From contig CM043962.1 of the NCBI GenBank assembly GCA_014529385.2, positions 52,347,905 to 52,411,904 of the forward strand: DNA of 64,000 nucleotides, in the 5' to 3' direction. The DNA is from Adiantum capillus-veneris. Taxonomy: Eukaryota; Streptophyta; Polypodiopsida; Polypodiales; Pteridaceae. The notes beneath the pieces were generated by a model. That model was not told the origin of the DNA and ran no database searches. It saw only the letters and a list, made by a program, of their open reading frames with translations. The position numbers were made by a program, and so were the translations under genes. Positions 48,401 through 55,809 of the stretch are shown here, one piece after another (position 1 is the first letter of the stretch; every line of letters begins with the position of its first letter).

Positions 48401-51400
48401 GAAACAAAGATATACTTACATCTCTTATTTAGGGCAGGAGAGGGCACAGAGGGAGCACACCTGCAAAAACACTAAGGCATAGGAGAAGAAGGGCAATCTG
48501 GAACAAGGACTCTAGAGAGAGGAAAAACAGCTAGAGAGAGGAAACACTGGAGAGAGAGAAATCCAAAACGCTGGCTCACACTACAAATGCACAAAAAGAT
48601 GTTACTGGGGTGGGTGTTGCGGAAAAGGCGGTGTGCCTCACCCCGGGGCCGGATACATTGTCCGGCTGTCCACTTATCTCATACTTTATTCATTATAGAT
48701 ATATATGAATAAGGGGCTCCTCTCATTGTGAGGTTGGCTGCACCCATCTGTGTGTGCTATCTCCTTCACCGCACACGTCACTTCCACGCTCCTGCACCAT
48801 GGTCCTTTCCGTGGGTACCCCCCTCTTTATATAGGCAGTTGTCTGACCTCCCCTAAAAACCCCACGACCTAGAAAATAGGGGCAAAAACTGGAAAAATAT
48901 GGAACTGGCCAGTAGATGGAAAGCCAGTGATACAAGGCTCTGGGAAAAAATGCCTTGAACCTGGAGCCGTTAAGAGGCAAACAAAATGACACAGCCAGTA
49001 GTACAGGGTGGGCAAAACAATGGTGGAAACAGGCCAAAAGTGAGAAAAATACCTCACACAGGTTGGACACTGCCACAAAACATCCCTCACTCCCTATGAT
49101 CAGCCCCTGGGAGGTATTGGTGCTAGCAGCTCTGCCAAGATCGGCAAGAGGGGTGACAATCTCTTAACAAGGACGCAATTGTGTTGTGGCATCTGTACGT
49201 AAGCAGTGATGTGGCCAGATGCTTTTCAAGTGAACTGCAAAATGGGTAGACCATGATGTAACTAAACTGAACTGAACCGTGAACTGTGGATGAAACCGAG
49301 TGTTAGAATCCATGATGAAGAATTACCTCATGATGAAGAATTAACTCACCTCTGAATCCTGATGAACAAGACCAAAAGCAACTCAAAAACTGGAGTTGGT
49401 GACCCCGTGAGATTCCCCGCCAAAAAAGCAACAATCAAGACCAAAACCAACTCAAAGACTGGAGCTGCTGGGCCCAGTCCAAAAAGTAGCTTATCAGAGT
49501 GCTCGTCTCAAGCGCTGGACTGCCTCCAATTAAGAACACTTAATAAAACAGCTTCATGTAAAACAGCAGATACTCGATACCTGCAGATTCTGGAAGCTCT
49601 GGAGAAGATGCTGACAGTGGCCATGCTTGTGGCGGTGAAAGCCTATTAAAGGTGGAACCACTACAGTTGCTTGTTCATGAAAATGGTGAACTAGCATACA
49701 TGGCTTATACAGAGAACTCAAAAGCCTCCTATAACAAGGGCCAAGTGTCACTCCTATAGAACTCAAAGAATCCTATAACACGGGCCAAGTGGCACTCTTC
49801 TGCTCTCACACTAACTCAATTTAATTGGTTGACGGCGAGGAGTTGCTACATGTATTATTTAAATGAATGCTTGTTTACTAGTCACTAATACTAGAACATG
49901 AGTCCATAGCGCATTGATAGGTTTTGGGATTCTGCATTGTTTTCTTAGAGTTTCGCTACTGCATTTATTTCTTTATGTCTGTGAACGCGACTGATTGGTG
50001 GATTTTTATCGCAGGTGGTTTTCTTGAATCAGATTGTACTGAGTAACAGAAAGGACGGACCAAAGCTTGCACAAAAATTGATTGATATCTACTTTTCACT
50101 CTTCAAGGTCTCTCTGATTTTTTCCCTCAGAAGCCTTTGAAACTTGTGATACAAATCTTGTCTTGCGGTTGTGATACCTTCTTCTCTGACAAAAAAAGGG
50201 CCAATTGATAGTCTTAGCCATACTAGTGTTTTACATGAGTTTTATGTTACGTTTGATAGTTATGATCTCCTAAAGATGAGCTGTTCAGCGCAGTTTTTGC
50301 AATGGGTTCATGCATGATTCACTTTAACACCTGGATCGGGATTGATTATGTTGCGATGTTTGTTGTAAAGGACAGGTCATAACAACTGGTGAATCAAAAA
50401 GTTCTCATGCGAAGGAAAAGAGCAGGCCAAAAAAACAAGGAAAGATCAAGCAAGGCAAGGAGGAAGATGGTGGTGTGGTTGAGATTGATTCTCGATTGCT
50501 ATCAGCACTTTTGACTGTATGATGACAAGTTTTCTCTTTTCATGAAAATCAATTTCTGAAGTTGGGATTTTTTCTCTTATGCAATTATGTGGTTTGTTTT
50601 TATTGGCAAAGATATTCTCTAAAAGTAGAATTTGTGCAGGGGGTGAACAGGGCTTTCCCCTATGTTGCAGCTGAGGATGTTGACACCCTTGTAGAGGAGC
50701 ATACTCCTGTTCTATTTCGTCTGGTAATTTATGAAGCTATCAGCTCAGCTCTGCCTGGGTGCTATTTAAATCTGCAGATGAATGTTGAAGGTTCCTCTTA
50801 AAAATTTTAATGCATGAACAAAGCATCAATAGTGAAGTATTTGATAAGGCTACATTAAATCACCTTATCCAGTTGGCTTATTATCTGTAGCTCTGAAGTG
50901 TCTCCTCTTTTTCTTCTCTTTGCCTAAAACAGGTGCATTCTAAAAGCTTCAATGTTGGAGTGCAAGCACTTATGCTCCTCTACCAGCTTCTTGCAAAGAA
51001 TAATACTGTTAGTGACCGCCTCTACCGTGCTCTCTATGCTGTTCTTTTGTCTCCTGGACTCTCTAAATCGTCCAAGGTGAGGGAGGAACCTTCTCTCTAT
51101 AAAGGTTTTACGTGTTAAGTAAGCATGTGCATAGAGTTTTTGGACAAGTTTTCAATTGTGCAATTCCTTACTTGCAAGGGTCTGTATTCATTCAAGTTGT
51201 TGCCAGTTCATTGCTGATTTATTCTCTCTTGTATGTTTTAACAGTTTTGTGAGGTTCTTGGTCTCAATTCATGAAATCTGTTATGATTTTTTGTGTTTCC
51301 TTTACAGATGGAGATGTTTCTTGGCCTGGTATTCAAGGCCATCAAGTCAGATATTAACTCAAAAAGAATGGCTGCGTTTGCAAAACGTCTGATGCAGGTA

Positions 51401-52726
51401 GTTCCTTCCTTGCCTGTTTTATTCTTTGGATGTAAGCAGACAAAATCATGTTTGATAAGGTTTGTTTGTAGTTGGTTAGCCTATTTGTGATCATCTTCAA
51501 TAAGATTGGTCGTAGTTGGTAAATGTGAAGTGATTATCGCTTAGAGCTCTGCACAAGCTTTGTTTAGAGCCCTCAAGCTCTGAAAACAGAGCTAATTAGC
51601 CCATTTTTTTTACCTTTGACAAACATTGTGTGTGCGTGTGCACGTGCATGCGCCGCTACAAGAAAAGACAAACTTTCTTTCGGATGAAGTCAGTTGGCAC
51701 ATTTGAATGAAAGGCTAACGGGCTACTTGGCCCCTTGACGGACCTCGACATGGACTTAATCGGATTAAAGAACGCAGTCAGGTTCGACTGAGTAACCACA
51801 GAAAGCAACTTTTGTAGATGAGCCAAGATATTGTTGGTAAAAAAACTACTTGAGGGGGAGGGTTTTAGCTATTGATAATGATCAAACAAGGTCGTGCAAA
51901 AAAAAGTGTATTGGTACAGATAGTAGCACATTATTGATATTAGTCAACATGGGGTTCTGCTTAAATTTCTATAGCCATTTTGTTCCTTGAGTTGACAATC
52001 ATTTGTTATTAGAAGAATATGTATATTTTTAAAGCTAGGGTAAATCGTATGCATGTACGATTATGCATTCTACACCAAAGATGAACTCAGTGTCTAGTAA
52101 TATCAACACGTTTTTGAGTATGAGAGGGAGGTGCATGAGAAAGCAACAAGTATGAATGATAGATTCTTGAGATGGAGTTTTGAACTGATAGTCATTGTGG
52201 GTCTCTCAAATACAACGTTAATAAACCTGTTAAGCAAAAAGTTCAAGCTTGCTAAGAATTTGAGGTACCGTTTTTTGTAACACAGTGGTTTGCAACTGTA
52301 GGTTGCCTTGCAAGGGGCTCCCCAGTTTGCATGTGGGTGTCTTCTTCTTTTATCAGAAGTTCTCAAGTCGAGGCCCACACTCTGGTATTGTCTTTGTAAA
52401 ACAGTAACTGAAGCTGCATCATCATATCATGATATGCTTGATTGTGATACTTATTCTAAGGGTGAATGTATTCTAAGGGTGAATGCAGTAACAAATGCTG
52501 ATTTGTATTCTGATAACAGGTATGCTGTGACTCAAGCTGAGGATGCAGATGAAGAAATTGAGCATTTTACAGATTTCAGGGATGATGACATGACTGAAGA
52601 TGATATGTTTGAGACTAACACTCTTACTAATAGCCCCTCAAATCCAGCCGGGGATAATGAGGAAGACTTTGGAAGATGGCAAAAAGAAGGGAATTATAAT
52701 GCACGGCATCGAGATCCTTCATTCTG
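20449..52726 (+). CDS. NOC1: NOC1/MAK21 (CEBPZ, SWA2-like) ribosome biogenesis factor, 14 exons, 3' end outside window
   Basis: Seen: exons 20449-21403, 30096-30171, 30930-31052, 47326-47401, 47506-47574, 47662-47742, 47814-47885, 50015-50107, 50376-50516, 50640-50723, 50933-51076, 51308-51397, 52302-52384 and 52520-52726 join in phase, each intron GT-AG, giving about 764 residues. The order of blocks matches plant NOC1: Lys-rich N-terminus, SLLKSGPWYE, ALKELFV, SLLPDRKLK, FWYWEDCLKQRYE, FLFRPHLGLR, SRLLSALLTGVNRAFP, NVGVQALMLL, FACGCLLLLSEVLKSRP, then an acidic stretch ending ARHRDPSF. The CBF/Mak21 domain lies roughly at residues 480-700. Known: NOC1 forms a nucleolar complex with NOC2 and acts in early 60S pre-ribosome assembly and export; loss of Arabidopsis SWA2 slows female gametophyte divisions. 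The start at 20449 is chosen because the family begins close to this point; an in-frame ATG at 20413 would add 12 residues. The last roughly 300 residues (starting about at CNAERAS in relatives) are not found before base 64000. I see no promoter elements I would trust. Confidence 0.92.
21840..22245 (+). repeat. Partial inverted copy of the same LTR family
   Basis: The reverse complement of 21900-22240 matches 29030-29360: GTGGGCAGG, AACTCAATAAA, TTGAAAACCATGCTT, CACTTCCCAGGCGTCC and GAATATTCC occur in the same order. It lies in the opposite orientation to the copies at 24.5 and 27.9 kb, and its outer end contains the perfect hairpin at 21874-21898. Confidence 0.65.
21874..21898. repeat. Perfect 11-bp inverted repeat with 3-base spacer
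   Basis: GACGTTAAGTC, then GCG, then GACTTAACGTC. It lies at the outer end of the inverted LTR copy at 21840-22245, in NOC1 intron 1. Confidence 0.9.
22868..24200 (-). pseudogene. Retroelement gag-protease remnant
   Basis: On the minus strand, a gag segment (about 23443-23742) is followed by a zinc knuckle (CFYCGEKGHMNFED, about 23340) and a retropepsin-like domain (VSILYDPGSTDNFIS, about 23110-23160). The order and the protease style are those of Ty3-like elements. It lies downstream of the LTR and primer site at about 24530-24550 in the same orientation. It is broken in several places. Confidence 0.75.
22934..22958 (+). repeat. Microsatellite (TC)12
   Basis: A short TC array within the gag-protease remnant on the minus strand. 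Confidence 0.95.
24544..25560 (-). repeat. LTR of a second minus-strand LTR family in NOC1 intron 1
   Basis: A primer-site complement (GAGCTCTGATACCAC, about 24529-24543) borders the inner edge, where the + strand reads TGTCACAAACGGG. The stretch carries many features shared with 27930-29560: CAGTATTGAGGACCAGAAGA against CAATACTGGGGACAAAAGAT, a CTCAATAAA block, the TTCCTAGGTATCC/TTCCCAGGCGTCC block and a terminal TCAGGAATATCCA. The outer boundary is approximate. Confidence 0.65.
25561..26161. other. Intron 1 stretch between LTR fragments, nothing recognised
   Basis: AT-rich with short frames only. It could be original intron sequence or the interior of a decayed element. Confidence 0.4.
26305..27898 (-). 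mobile_element. Minus-strand fragment of the same gag-protease LTR family (LTR, primer site, start of gag)
   Basis: The LTR occupies 26694-27898 in reverse; its inner edge reads CCTTACA on the minus strand, next to TTGGTATCAGAGCTTTGG (26677-26694), an initiator-Met primer site. Its outer end resembles TGTC.CGTG and then CCAACCCTATGTG, as in the LTR at 39459. The adjoining stretch 26184-26447 encodes MGKSNLGVS.RP.RGAPA on the minus strand, nearly the same as the start of the internal region at 41115. The rest of the element is absent. Fossil in NOC1 intron 1. Confidence 0.75.
27930..29560 (-). repeat. Second, diverged copy of the same LTR family
   Basis: Same orientation as 24544-25560 and sharing its block order over about 1.5 kb. 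It adjoins the outer end of the LTR at 26694-27898. A 150-base piece (about 29405-29545) is repeated at 26162-26305 with the same words (CTACGACGCAT, GATGTCCGTTCCCGGATGG). This suggests that the element at 26305-27898 was inserted into a copy of this family. Confidence 0.6.
29561..30095. other. 3' part of NOC1 intron 1
   Basis: No repeat recognised after about 29600; T-rich toward the acceptor, as expected of intron sequence (TTTTATTTTCAACCAGTTTG...TGCAG). Confidence 0.5.
30096..30171 (+). CDS. NOC1: NOC1 exon 2
   Basis: A 76-base exon after acceptor TGCAG, encoding GMVTSKGGKRHAAMGIDALKE and then LFVT; the donor is GTTAAG at 30172. It sits 8.7 kb from exon 1 across a repeat-filled intron. 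Match to the family block MVTSK..KRHA..G..ALKELF is clear. Confidence 0.9.
30930..31052 (+). CDS. NOC1: NOC1 exon 3
   Basis: A 123-base exon encoding LLPDRKLKFLMQQPL and VLFLWYWEDCLKQ. Acceptor TTAG at 30926-30929, donor GTAATA at 31053. The Arg codon AGG and the following YEQ are completed by exon 4, more than 16 kb away. Confidence 0.92.
31123..31136 (+). repeat. Poly-C run, 14 bases
   Basis: A C14 tract after a TCC-rich stretch in NOC1 intron 3, 70 bases after exon 3. Pyrimidine-rich, without coding sense. Confidence 0.9.
31640..31800 (+). repeat. Interspersed repeat copy directly before the LINE
   Basis: It shares with the reverse complement of 39050-39270 the words ATGCTGAATTTTCAGCC, GGAGGAATAAACA.ATTCCT.TGAAGGGGCC, CTCTCAATCTT, CTATCCATAT and TATGGTAT. 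The last part is a TATGGTAT sequence followed by (CT)n. This may be an LTR end. Confidence 0.6.
31797..31854 (+). repeat. Microsatellite (CT)n(TG)n(AG)n at the LINE 5' boundary
   Basis: CT, then TG, then AG repeats where the interspersed repeat at 31640 ends and the LINE begins. The TG part resembles the (TG)n just after the LINE tail at 37251-37265. Confidence 0.95.
32438..33619 (+). pseudogene. LINE ORF1 (nucleic-acid-binding protein), broken
   Basis: The ATG at 32438 opens a frame with one stop at 32579, then runs from 32588 to 32911. Homology appears to shift frame near 32910 and again near 33100. The piece around 33085-33140 reads CFRCGKFGHMQSKY, a CCHC zinc knuckle whose last Cys is Tyr. 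It is preceded by FKLKWGKFANS, as in plant LINE ORF1 proteins with a DUF4283-like N-terminus. The C-terminal part (to 33619) is Ser/Pro/Lys-rich and of low complexity. Confidence 0.65.
33673..37141 (+). pseudogene. LINE ORF2: endonuclease, reverse transcriptase, zf-RVT; broken
   Basis: The endonuclease begins NCISYNVRGL at 33673 and includes VVLQEHN and CGDFNN, with several stops. RT pieces: QYGFVPRRQITDN at about 35043-35081, QVDIEKAFD at about 35147, RGCPLSALLYAIATHPL at about 35332-35380, and the catalytic YADD at about 35464-35475. The C-terminus holds a zf-RVT pattern (LPLKKHVFLWCCL, then CLRCLEAEETVPHLLWGC, about 36680-36830). At least one frameshift falls between the QVDIEKAFD motif and the next RT block, and more follow. 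Order and motifs fit plant L1 elements. Confidence 0.8.
37494..39270 (-). mobile_element. Degenerate minus-strand LTR element with gag-like frame
   Basis: The interval 39050-39270 is the inverted copy of 31640-31800. At about 37970-37990 the minus strand reads AAAGGTATAAGAGCTCGGC, close to an initiator-Met primer site, and a minus-strand frame at 37494-37817 (Pro/Ser/Thr-rich, VNLVQEFQNLYK start) could be the beginning of gag. I infer an LTR of roughly 1.2 kb at 38.0-39.27 kb followed by a gag remnant. The remainder of the element is missing. Confidence 0.4.
38297..38845 (-). other. Open frame of unknown nature, 182 residues
   Basis: A fairly long minus-strand frame with mixed composition (RPKNYIIVICLRSSNKNS; LYNATLSLALSRLANISAAV; DMASFTLEELIEAWLMKAYI). 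I do not recognise it. It lies within the presumed LTR region of the element at 37.5-39.3 kb and in intron 3 of NOC1 on the opposite strand, so it may be a chance frame or a captured piece of host gene. No ribosome or splice evidence can be read from the sequence. Confidence 0.3.
39459..40871 (+). repeat. 5' LTR of the gag-protease element
   Basis: 1413 bases, TG...CA, longer than its partner because its last 202 bases occur twice in tandem (period from 40465 to 40667). The LTR is rich in repeated words such as TAGCGTTTT and CAGATC. Confidence 0.85.
40465..40871 (+). repeat. 202-base tandem duplication at the end of an LTR
   Basis: The block beginning ACATTCTGATGTCGTATTC is present at 40465 and again at 40667, nearly identical, each ending in CTGCACCTTACA (second copy) or CTGCACCTTAC (first). 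It occurs once in the partner LTR. Confidence 0.9.
43866..45043 (+). repeat. 3' LTR of the gag-protease element
   Basis: 1178 bases with the same ends as the 5' copy and a single copy of the 202-base terminal unit. A C14 run lies at 44255-44268. It is followed directly by the target duplication CCTTT. Confidence 0.85.
45500..46695 (+). mobile_element. LINE 3' end with zinc-knuckle C-terminus and (ATTTC)-like tail
   Basis: A frame from about 45680, with two stops before 45832 and then open to 46209, carries RRTWVEPMQEL, SLRCAIGQIR and CQLCGREPETELHYICHC (about 46066-46120). This CX2C...HX3-4C pattern after the RT is common at the C-terminus of non-LTR ORF2 proteins. The frame appears to continue after a stop at 46207. 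The 3' untranslated part ends at 46662-46685 in CATTTCATTTCATTTC, a short microsatellite tail instead of poly(A), a trait of several non-L1 LINE clades. It is 5'-truncated and dead. Confidence 0.68.
46696..47325. other. 3' part of NOC1 intron 3
   Basis: Follows the LINE tail. T-rich, no gene or repeat recognised; ends in acceptor CTTTAG before exon 4. Confidence 0.5.
47326..47401 (+). CDS. NOC1: NOC1 exon 4
   Basis: A 76-base exon encoding YEQFVVSLEEASKDNLPFLK and then EKALK. Acceptor TTTAG, donor GTAAAC. It continues the reading frame of exon 3 after a 16.3 kb intron. Confidence 0.9.
47506..47574 (+). CDS. NOC1: NOC1 exon 5
   Basis: A 69-base exon encoding TIYELLKSKPEQERRLLSAL and then VNK, 23 whole codons. 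Acceptor CTACAG, donor GTATTG at 47575. The flanking introns are only 104 and 87 bases. Confidence 0.9.
47662..47742 (+). CDS. NOC1: NOC1 exon 6
   Basis: An 81-base exon encoding LGDPERKIASNAGYYLSCLL and then TAHPNMK, 27 whole codons. The match to the family block LGDP..K.ASNA.Y.L..LL..HPNMK is unmistakable. Acceptor ATGCAG, donor GTAACT. Confidence 0.92.
47814..47885 (+). CDS. NOC1: NOC1 exon 7
   Basis: A 72-base exon encoding MVVVQEVDVFLFRPHLGLRS and then RYQA, 24 codons. The intron before it is just 71 bases. Donor GTAAAA at 47886. The block VDEVD.FLFRPH.GLRA.Y.A is a family hallmark. Confidence 0.9.
48430..49960. other. Repeat-like insertion in NOC1 intron 7, unclassified
   Basis: This stretch differs in composition from the T-rich intron ends. 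It shows an imperfect 70-base direct repeat (CAACTCAAA.ACTGGAG at about 49379 and 49449), a doubled TCATGATGAAGAATTA/CCATGATGAAGAATTA (about 49310-49344), and a doubled CCTATAACA.GGGCCAAGTG (about 49730 and 49772). It may be an LTR fragment or a non-autonomous transposon, but ends cannot be set. Confidence 0.4.
50015..50107 (+). CDS. NOC1: NOC1 exon 8
   Basis: A 93-base exon encoding VVFLNQIVLSNRKDGPKLAQ and then KLIDIYFSLFK, 31 codons. Acceptor CGCAG, donor GTCTCT. A 2.1 kb intron with repeat-like sequence precedes it. Confidence 0.9.
50376..50516 (+). CDS. NOC1: NOC1 exon 9
   Basis: A 141-base exon of 47 codons. It starts VITTGESKSS, has a basic linker (KEKSRPKKQGKIKQGK) and ends EIDSRLLSALLT. 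The linker is variable in the family; SRLLSALLTG is conserved. Donor GTATGA at 50517. Confidence 0.9.
50640..50723 (+). CDS. NOC1: NOC1 exon 10
   Basis: An 84-base exon, 28 codons: GVNRAFPYVAAEDVDTLVEE and then HTPVLFRL. Acceptor GTGCAG, donor GTAATT. It begins the core of the CBF/Mak21 domain. Confidence 0.92.
50933..51076 (+). CDS. NOC1: NOC1 exon 11
   Basis: A 144-base exon, 48 codons, running from VHSKSFNVGVQALMLLYQLL through DRLYRALYAVLLSPGLS to KSSK. Acceptor AACAG, donor GTGAGG. Part of the CBF/Mak21 domain. Confidence 0.92.
51308..51397 (+). CDS. NOC1: NOC1 exon 12
   Basis: A 90-base exon, 30 codons: MEMFLGLVFKAIKSDINSKR and then MAAFAKRLMQ. Acceptor TTACAG, donor GTAGTT. Confidence 0.92.
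51560..52290. other. NOC1 intron 12 interior, nothing recognised
   Basis: Contains a short (TG)n with CGTGCATGCGCC (about 51625-51655). No gene or known repeat seen. Confidence 0.5.
52302..52384 (+). CDS. NOC1: NOC1 exon 13
   Basis: An 83-base exon encoding VALQGAPQFACGCLLLLSEV and then LKSRPTL plus two bases of a Trp codon finished by exon 14. Donor GTATTG at 52385. The frame is open through the donor, so retention of the 135-base intron 13 would not add a stop; homology favours splicing. Confidence 0.9.
52520..52726 (+). CDS. NOC1: NOC1 exon 14 (last exon seen)
   Basis: A 207-base exon after acceptor AACAG. It is acidic (EDADEEIEHF, DDDMTEDDMF, GDNEEDFGRW), as in the variable acidic linker of the family, and ends at ARHRDPSF plus TG of a Cys codon. 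The donor is GTAAAT at 52727. The next family block (NAERASLWEL and onward) does not appear in the remaining 11 kb. Confidence 0.88.
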
Positions 52727-53389
52727 GTAAATCTAACGTTGATCCTTTCTAGCATAAATCCTTCTCCCTCCCTGAGCATATAGTTTGGCCCTTTGTTTTA
52801 CTGTCAGTTTGTAGTAATATTTTCACTTTGATCTTGTCCTTTTTTTGGATAGCCATCGCTGTGTCTCATTGGCCAATTTCAGTCTCTAGAAGATGTTAAG
52901 TTTTTCGCCCTTGCTCTCAACAGAATGAGTATAAAGCTTTAGTCCTTGTACTTTTTCTCTCTTGCTCTCAACAGAATTAGTATCTGCTTTCTCTTTCTGT
53001 TGTAGTAGGCTACTTTGTATACCCAAAAGACTATACAACATTCACCAAGATGACTTCCTGATTTTAAGCCTCTCCGATCTTGTTACACTTACAATCTTTT
53101 CAGCTCTTAATGTATCAAGAGGTGGACAATTTTTGTTATACCGTGTCTTCAGCACGGCTAGAGGAATCTCATTCCTATCACTACTACAAGATGGGATATA
53201 TCTGAAACTCGGCACACTTTGGAGAGATGGGGTAGTAATGCAGCTGAAGTAGAGGATATATCAGTAGGTGAGACCAAGAGTGGGTCCCTTTGCTTATAAA
53301 CAACTGTAGGTTGAGTCAATTGTTGTGCCGCCTTTCCTTCCATTCACATCTTCTTGCGTACACTGCATTTGATCTTTTCCTTGTAGAAG

Positions 53390-54072
53390 TGCCTAAAAAT
53401 TCCTGATGAGCCCTGTATCTCTCTTGGACTTTTGCCTGATGTCCATGCTTTGAAAAAGGCATTGAGCGAGAGGTGCCTCAACCTGCCATATGACCTGCTT
53501 ACCCTGAAAAGAATGTGGTGTCTTGGAAGCTGGATGAAGAAGGCCTTTTGATAAGGATGCTCTCTATGAACAGTGGAACAAAAGATGAAACGAGACAAGA
53601 CTCTTCAACCAAGAGGGATCAAGGATACCATCGGATGGTGCCTTACCTCCAATGTTTTTCAGTTATGAGGGCTCACCAGGTCATTATGTTTAGAAGTTTT
53701 CAACCATGTGAGCTTTACAGTTTGGTCCATTGCAAAGAGACCGCTAAATTATGCCTTGTTCGGTCAATACAATACTTCTTTGTTTTGCACTTACCTGGCA
53801 AACTTAGCAGTGCGAGAATCCTAAAATTTGGACACGTCTGGCCGTCCCCAAGTGCAAACAACATTGATAAAACCCATGAAACATTTTCTTTTGGTGATCA
53901 TTGGAACCCATCTTCAACTATGTGCTTGTATCAGCATGCTTTACCTTGTGTCTGGCTAAGTTTTGACTATTGTATTTCTGATCTGTATCTTGTTGAAAAG
54001 TCTTTGCCAACTGCAGCTTTTCTACTTGCACAAACCAAGAGATTCTACCAATCCCTCTATAAGTCAATTTGA
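53390..54072 (+). other. Two overlapping open stretches in intron 14, unknown
   Basis: After a good acceptor-like CCTTGTAG (53382-53389) a frame of 54 codons is open (KCLKIPDEPCISLGLLPDVH; NLPYDLLTLKRMWCLGSWMK) to a stop near 53550; another frame, 53515-54072, is open for 185 codons. Neither matches the expected NOC1 C-terminus, and the codon joining exon 14 would not fit. They could be remains of an unrelated gene or element, or chance. Confidence 0.3.
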
Positions 54073-54339
54073 AAAGTTCTTGCAACACTGCAACTTTTCT
54101 AGAGATTCTGCCAATCCCTTTCTATCACATCTTCTAAGACACTAAAAAAATCACTCGCGCCTTGGCTTTCTTTGCCTCTTGTCCTTTGCTTCTTGTCTTA
54201 CCGCTTGGTCAGACACTCTGCAGACTGGCTGTCAAAAGCATAGCGACCATTGCTTTGTTCTTTCACTGACCCTGGTAGTAGACCTTGCCGAGTCTGGAAC
54301 TGCTTTCCCCAATGTCCTCTTTCCCTTGGTCAGTTTCTG

Positions 54340-54705
54340 CAACTTTGTTGAAAAGCAACCTCGTCAAAAAGCATCTTGTTCCAAAAAGCACCTTCTCCCA
54401 ACGAGAAGCTTCTGCCATAAAGCATATTCTTCCCGAAAAGCAACTTCTTTCTGAAACGCAACTTCATAGAAAAGTAGCTTATTCAAAAAGTTTTTTTTTT
54501 TTCAAAAAGCACTTTGTCAAAAAGTTTCTTCTTGAAAGCAAAATAATTTTTGTAAAAAGATTCTTCATTAAGAAGCAATTTATGTGAAAAGATTCTTCTT
54601 TGAAAACAATTTCTATAAAGAGCTTCTTCTTCAAAAAGCAATTTTTGTAAAAAGCCACCTCTTTAAAAACCAATATCTGGAAAAAGCTGCTTCGTCCAAA
54701 ATCTG
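54340..54705 (+). repeat. Degenerate AAAAAGCA..CTTCTTC array
   Basis: About 15-20 loose copies of an 18-30 base unit with the form (g)AAAAAGCAactTCTTc, for example at 54353, 54367, 54382, 54438, 54514, 54637 and 54680. Both strands read as short A-rich/T-rich stem-like pairs, since AAGAAG and CTTCTT alternate. Similar words occur in the LTRs at 22.05 and 29.2 kb, so the array may derive from such an LTR. Confidence 0.6.
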
Positions 54706-55809
54706 TGTGTCAACATATTGGTCTCCTCTTCTCTACTATTCTTGAGGATGAAAAAGCAGTGCTTCCACAATCAATTGCTGTAGTTCTGGATTGGATTGCT
54801 CTGAGAAGAACCATTTTCTGAGCTCCAATGTCATTGTAGCTCGCAGGCAGGGCGGTAAAATCACTGCAACAATCACTGAACTGGACCGAAACATCGAACA
54901 TCTCACTGTAGACAAGAGGCACGGAATGGTGGAGTTGCACTCCCTAAAGCATTGGCCCCAAAGTTTGGTGCCCGTTTTGGTACTTCTTTTTATATTAAAT
55001 AATCCAGAGAGATAACTACCGGGGAGTAGCCATGCATTGATCCAGCGGAACTGATTGTGAAGGCTCGTATTTAAAGGCACTGAGGCCCAAAAGCAACTGT
55101 TACAAAAGCTAGGTGCTCAAAAGGAACTTTGCTTAAAACATGTGCTCCAAAGGCAAATCTACAAAAACATGGTGCTTGCATGAAGAGGAGCGGATTTATG
55201 TAGAGCTCTATCAAGAGCTCGAAGAGATTGATTGCAGAGTCTCTCACACTCATTGTGGAGATGTAGCTCGTGGGTGAGGAAGGGGGGACTAGGGCTAGCG
55301 TTTCACGCAATGACCGTGGGTGTGGCAAAGAATAACGCGGGTGCTTGGCTTCTTTTGAGCTTGAGGATGATTCAAAGGAGGAGGATCTTAGGGAGCTCGA
55401 GTATGATAGAGAGGGGAACCTCATTGGCGAGGGAGAGTTCGTTAGCAGGCTGGACATAGGGGCCTTAGATAGTTCTATTGTCAAGGACGACTCTTCTAAT
55501 GATGTTGATTAACCCCTAGCATCTAGTCCTTACATATGACTAGTCATTGCCTCTCATTTGTTCTCTTGACTCTCAAAGTCATGGCCACACCTATCACCCA
55601 TCATCTTATGTACTTGTTTTAGTACCTTTTCTTAAATTTATTGCAAGCTCACTTCTCCACTCATGGACTTGTTGATTTGGGAATGTTTTCGATGGTTTTA
55701 AGAATTGAAGCAAAATAAAAATCAAAACTGCTCGACATAAATTGACACACACTGTATTTTCACGTACAAAGCTATACCCTATTTTATCGTACGATTGTAC
55801 TCTGACAAC
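54706..55809. other. Intron 14 stretch before the RT remnant, probable retroelement sequence
   Basis: The interval 55340-55512 reads on the + strand as an acidic C-terminus (EDDSKEEDLREL; DDSSNDVD then stop), of the kind seen in retroelement linkers. Words like AAAAGCAACTGTTACAAAAGC near 55090 recall the array at 54.4 kb. It is likely part of the same old element as the RT remnant at 55.8 kb. Confidence 0.35.

Noticed and set aside
53404-53440. CTGATGAG at 53405 as a second hammerhead
   Set aside because: No GAAA element or stem II pairing follows at a suitable distance. The same is true for CTGATGAA at 12183, 38641 and 49363.
53390-53560. Candidate NOC1 exon 15
   Set aside because: The sequence does not match the family block after RDPSF, and joining it to the TG at the end of exon 14 makes an early stop.
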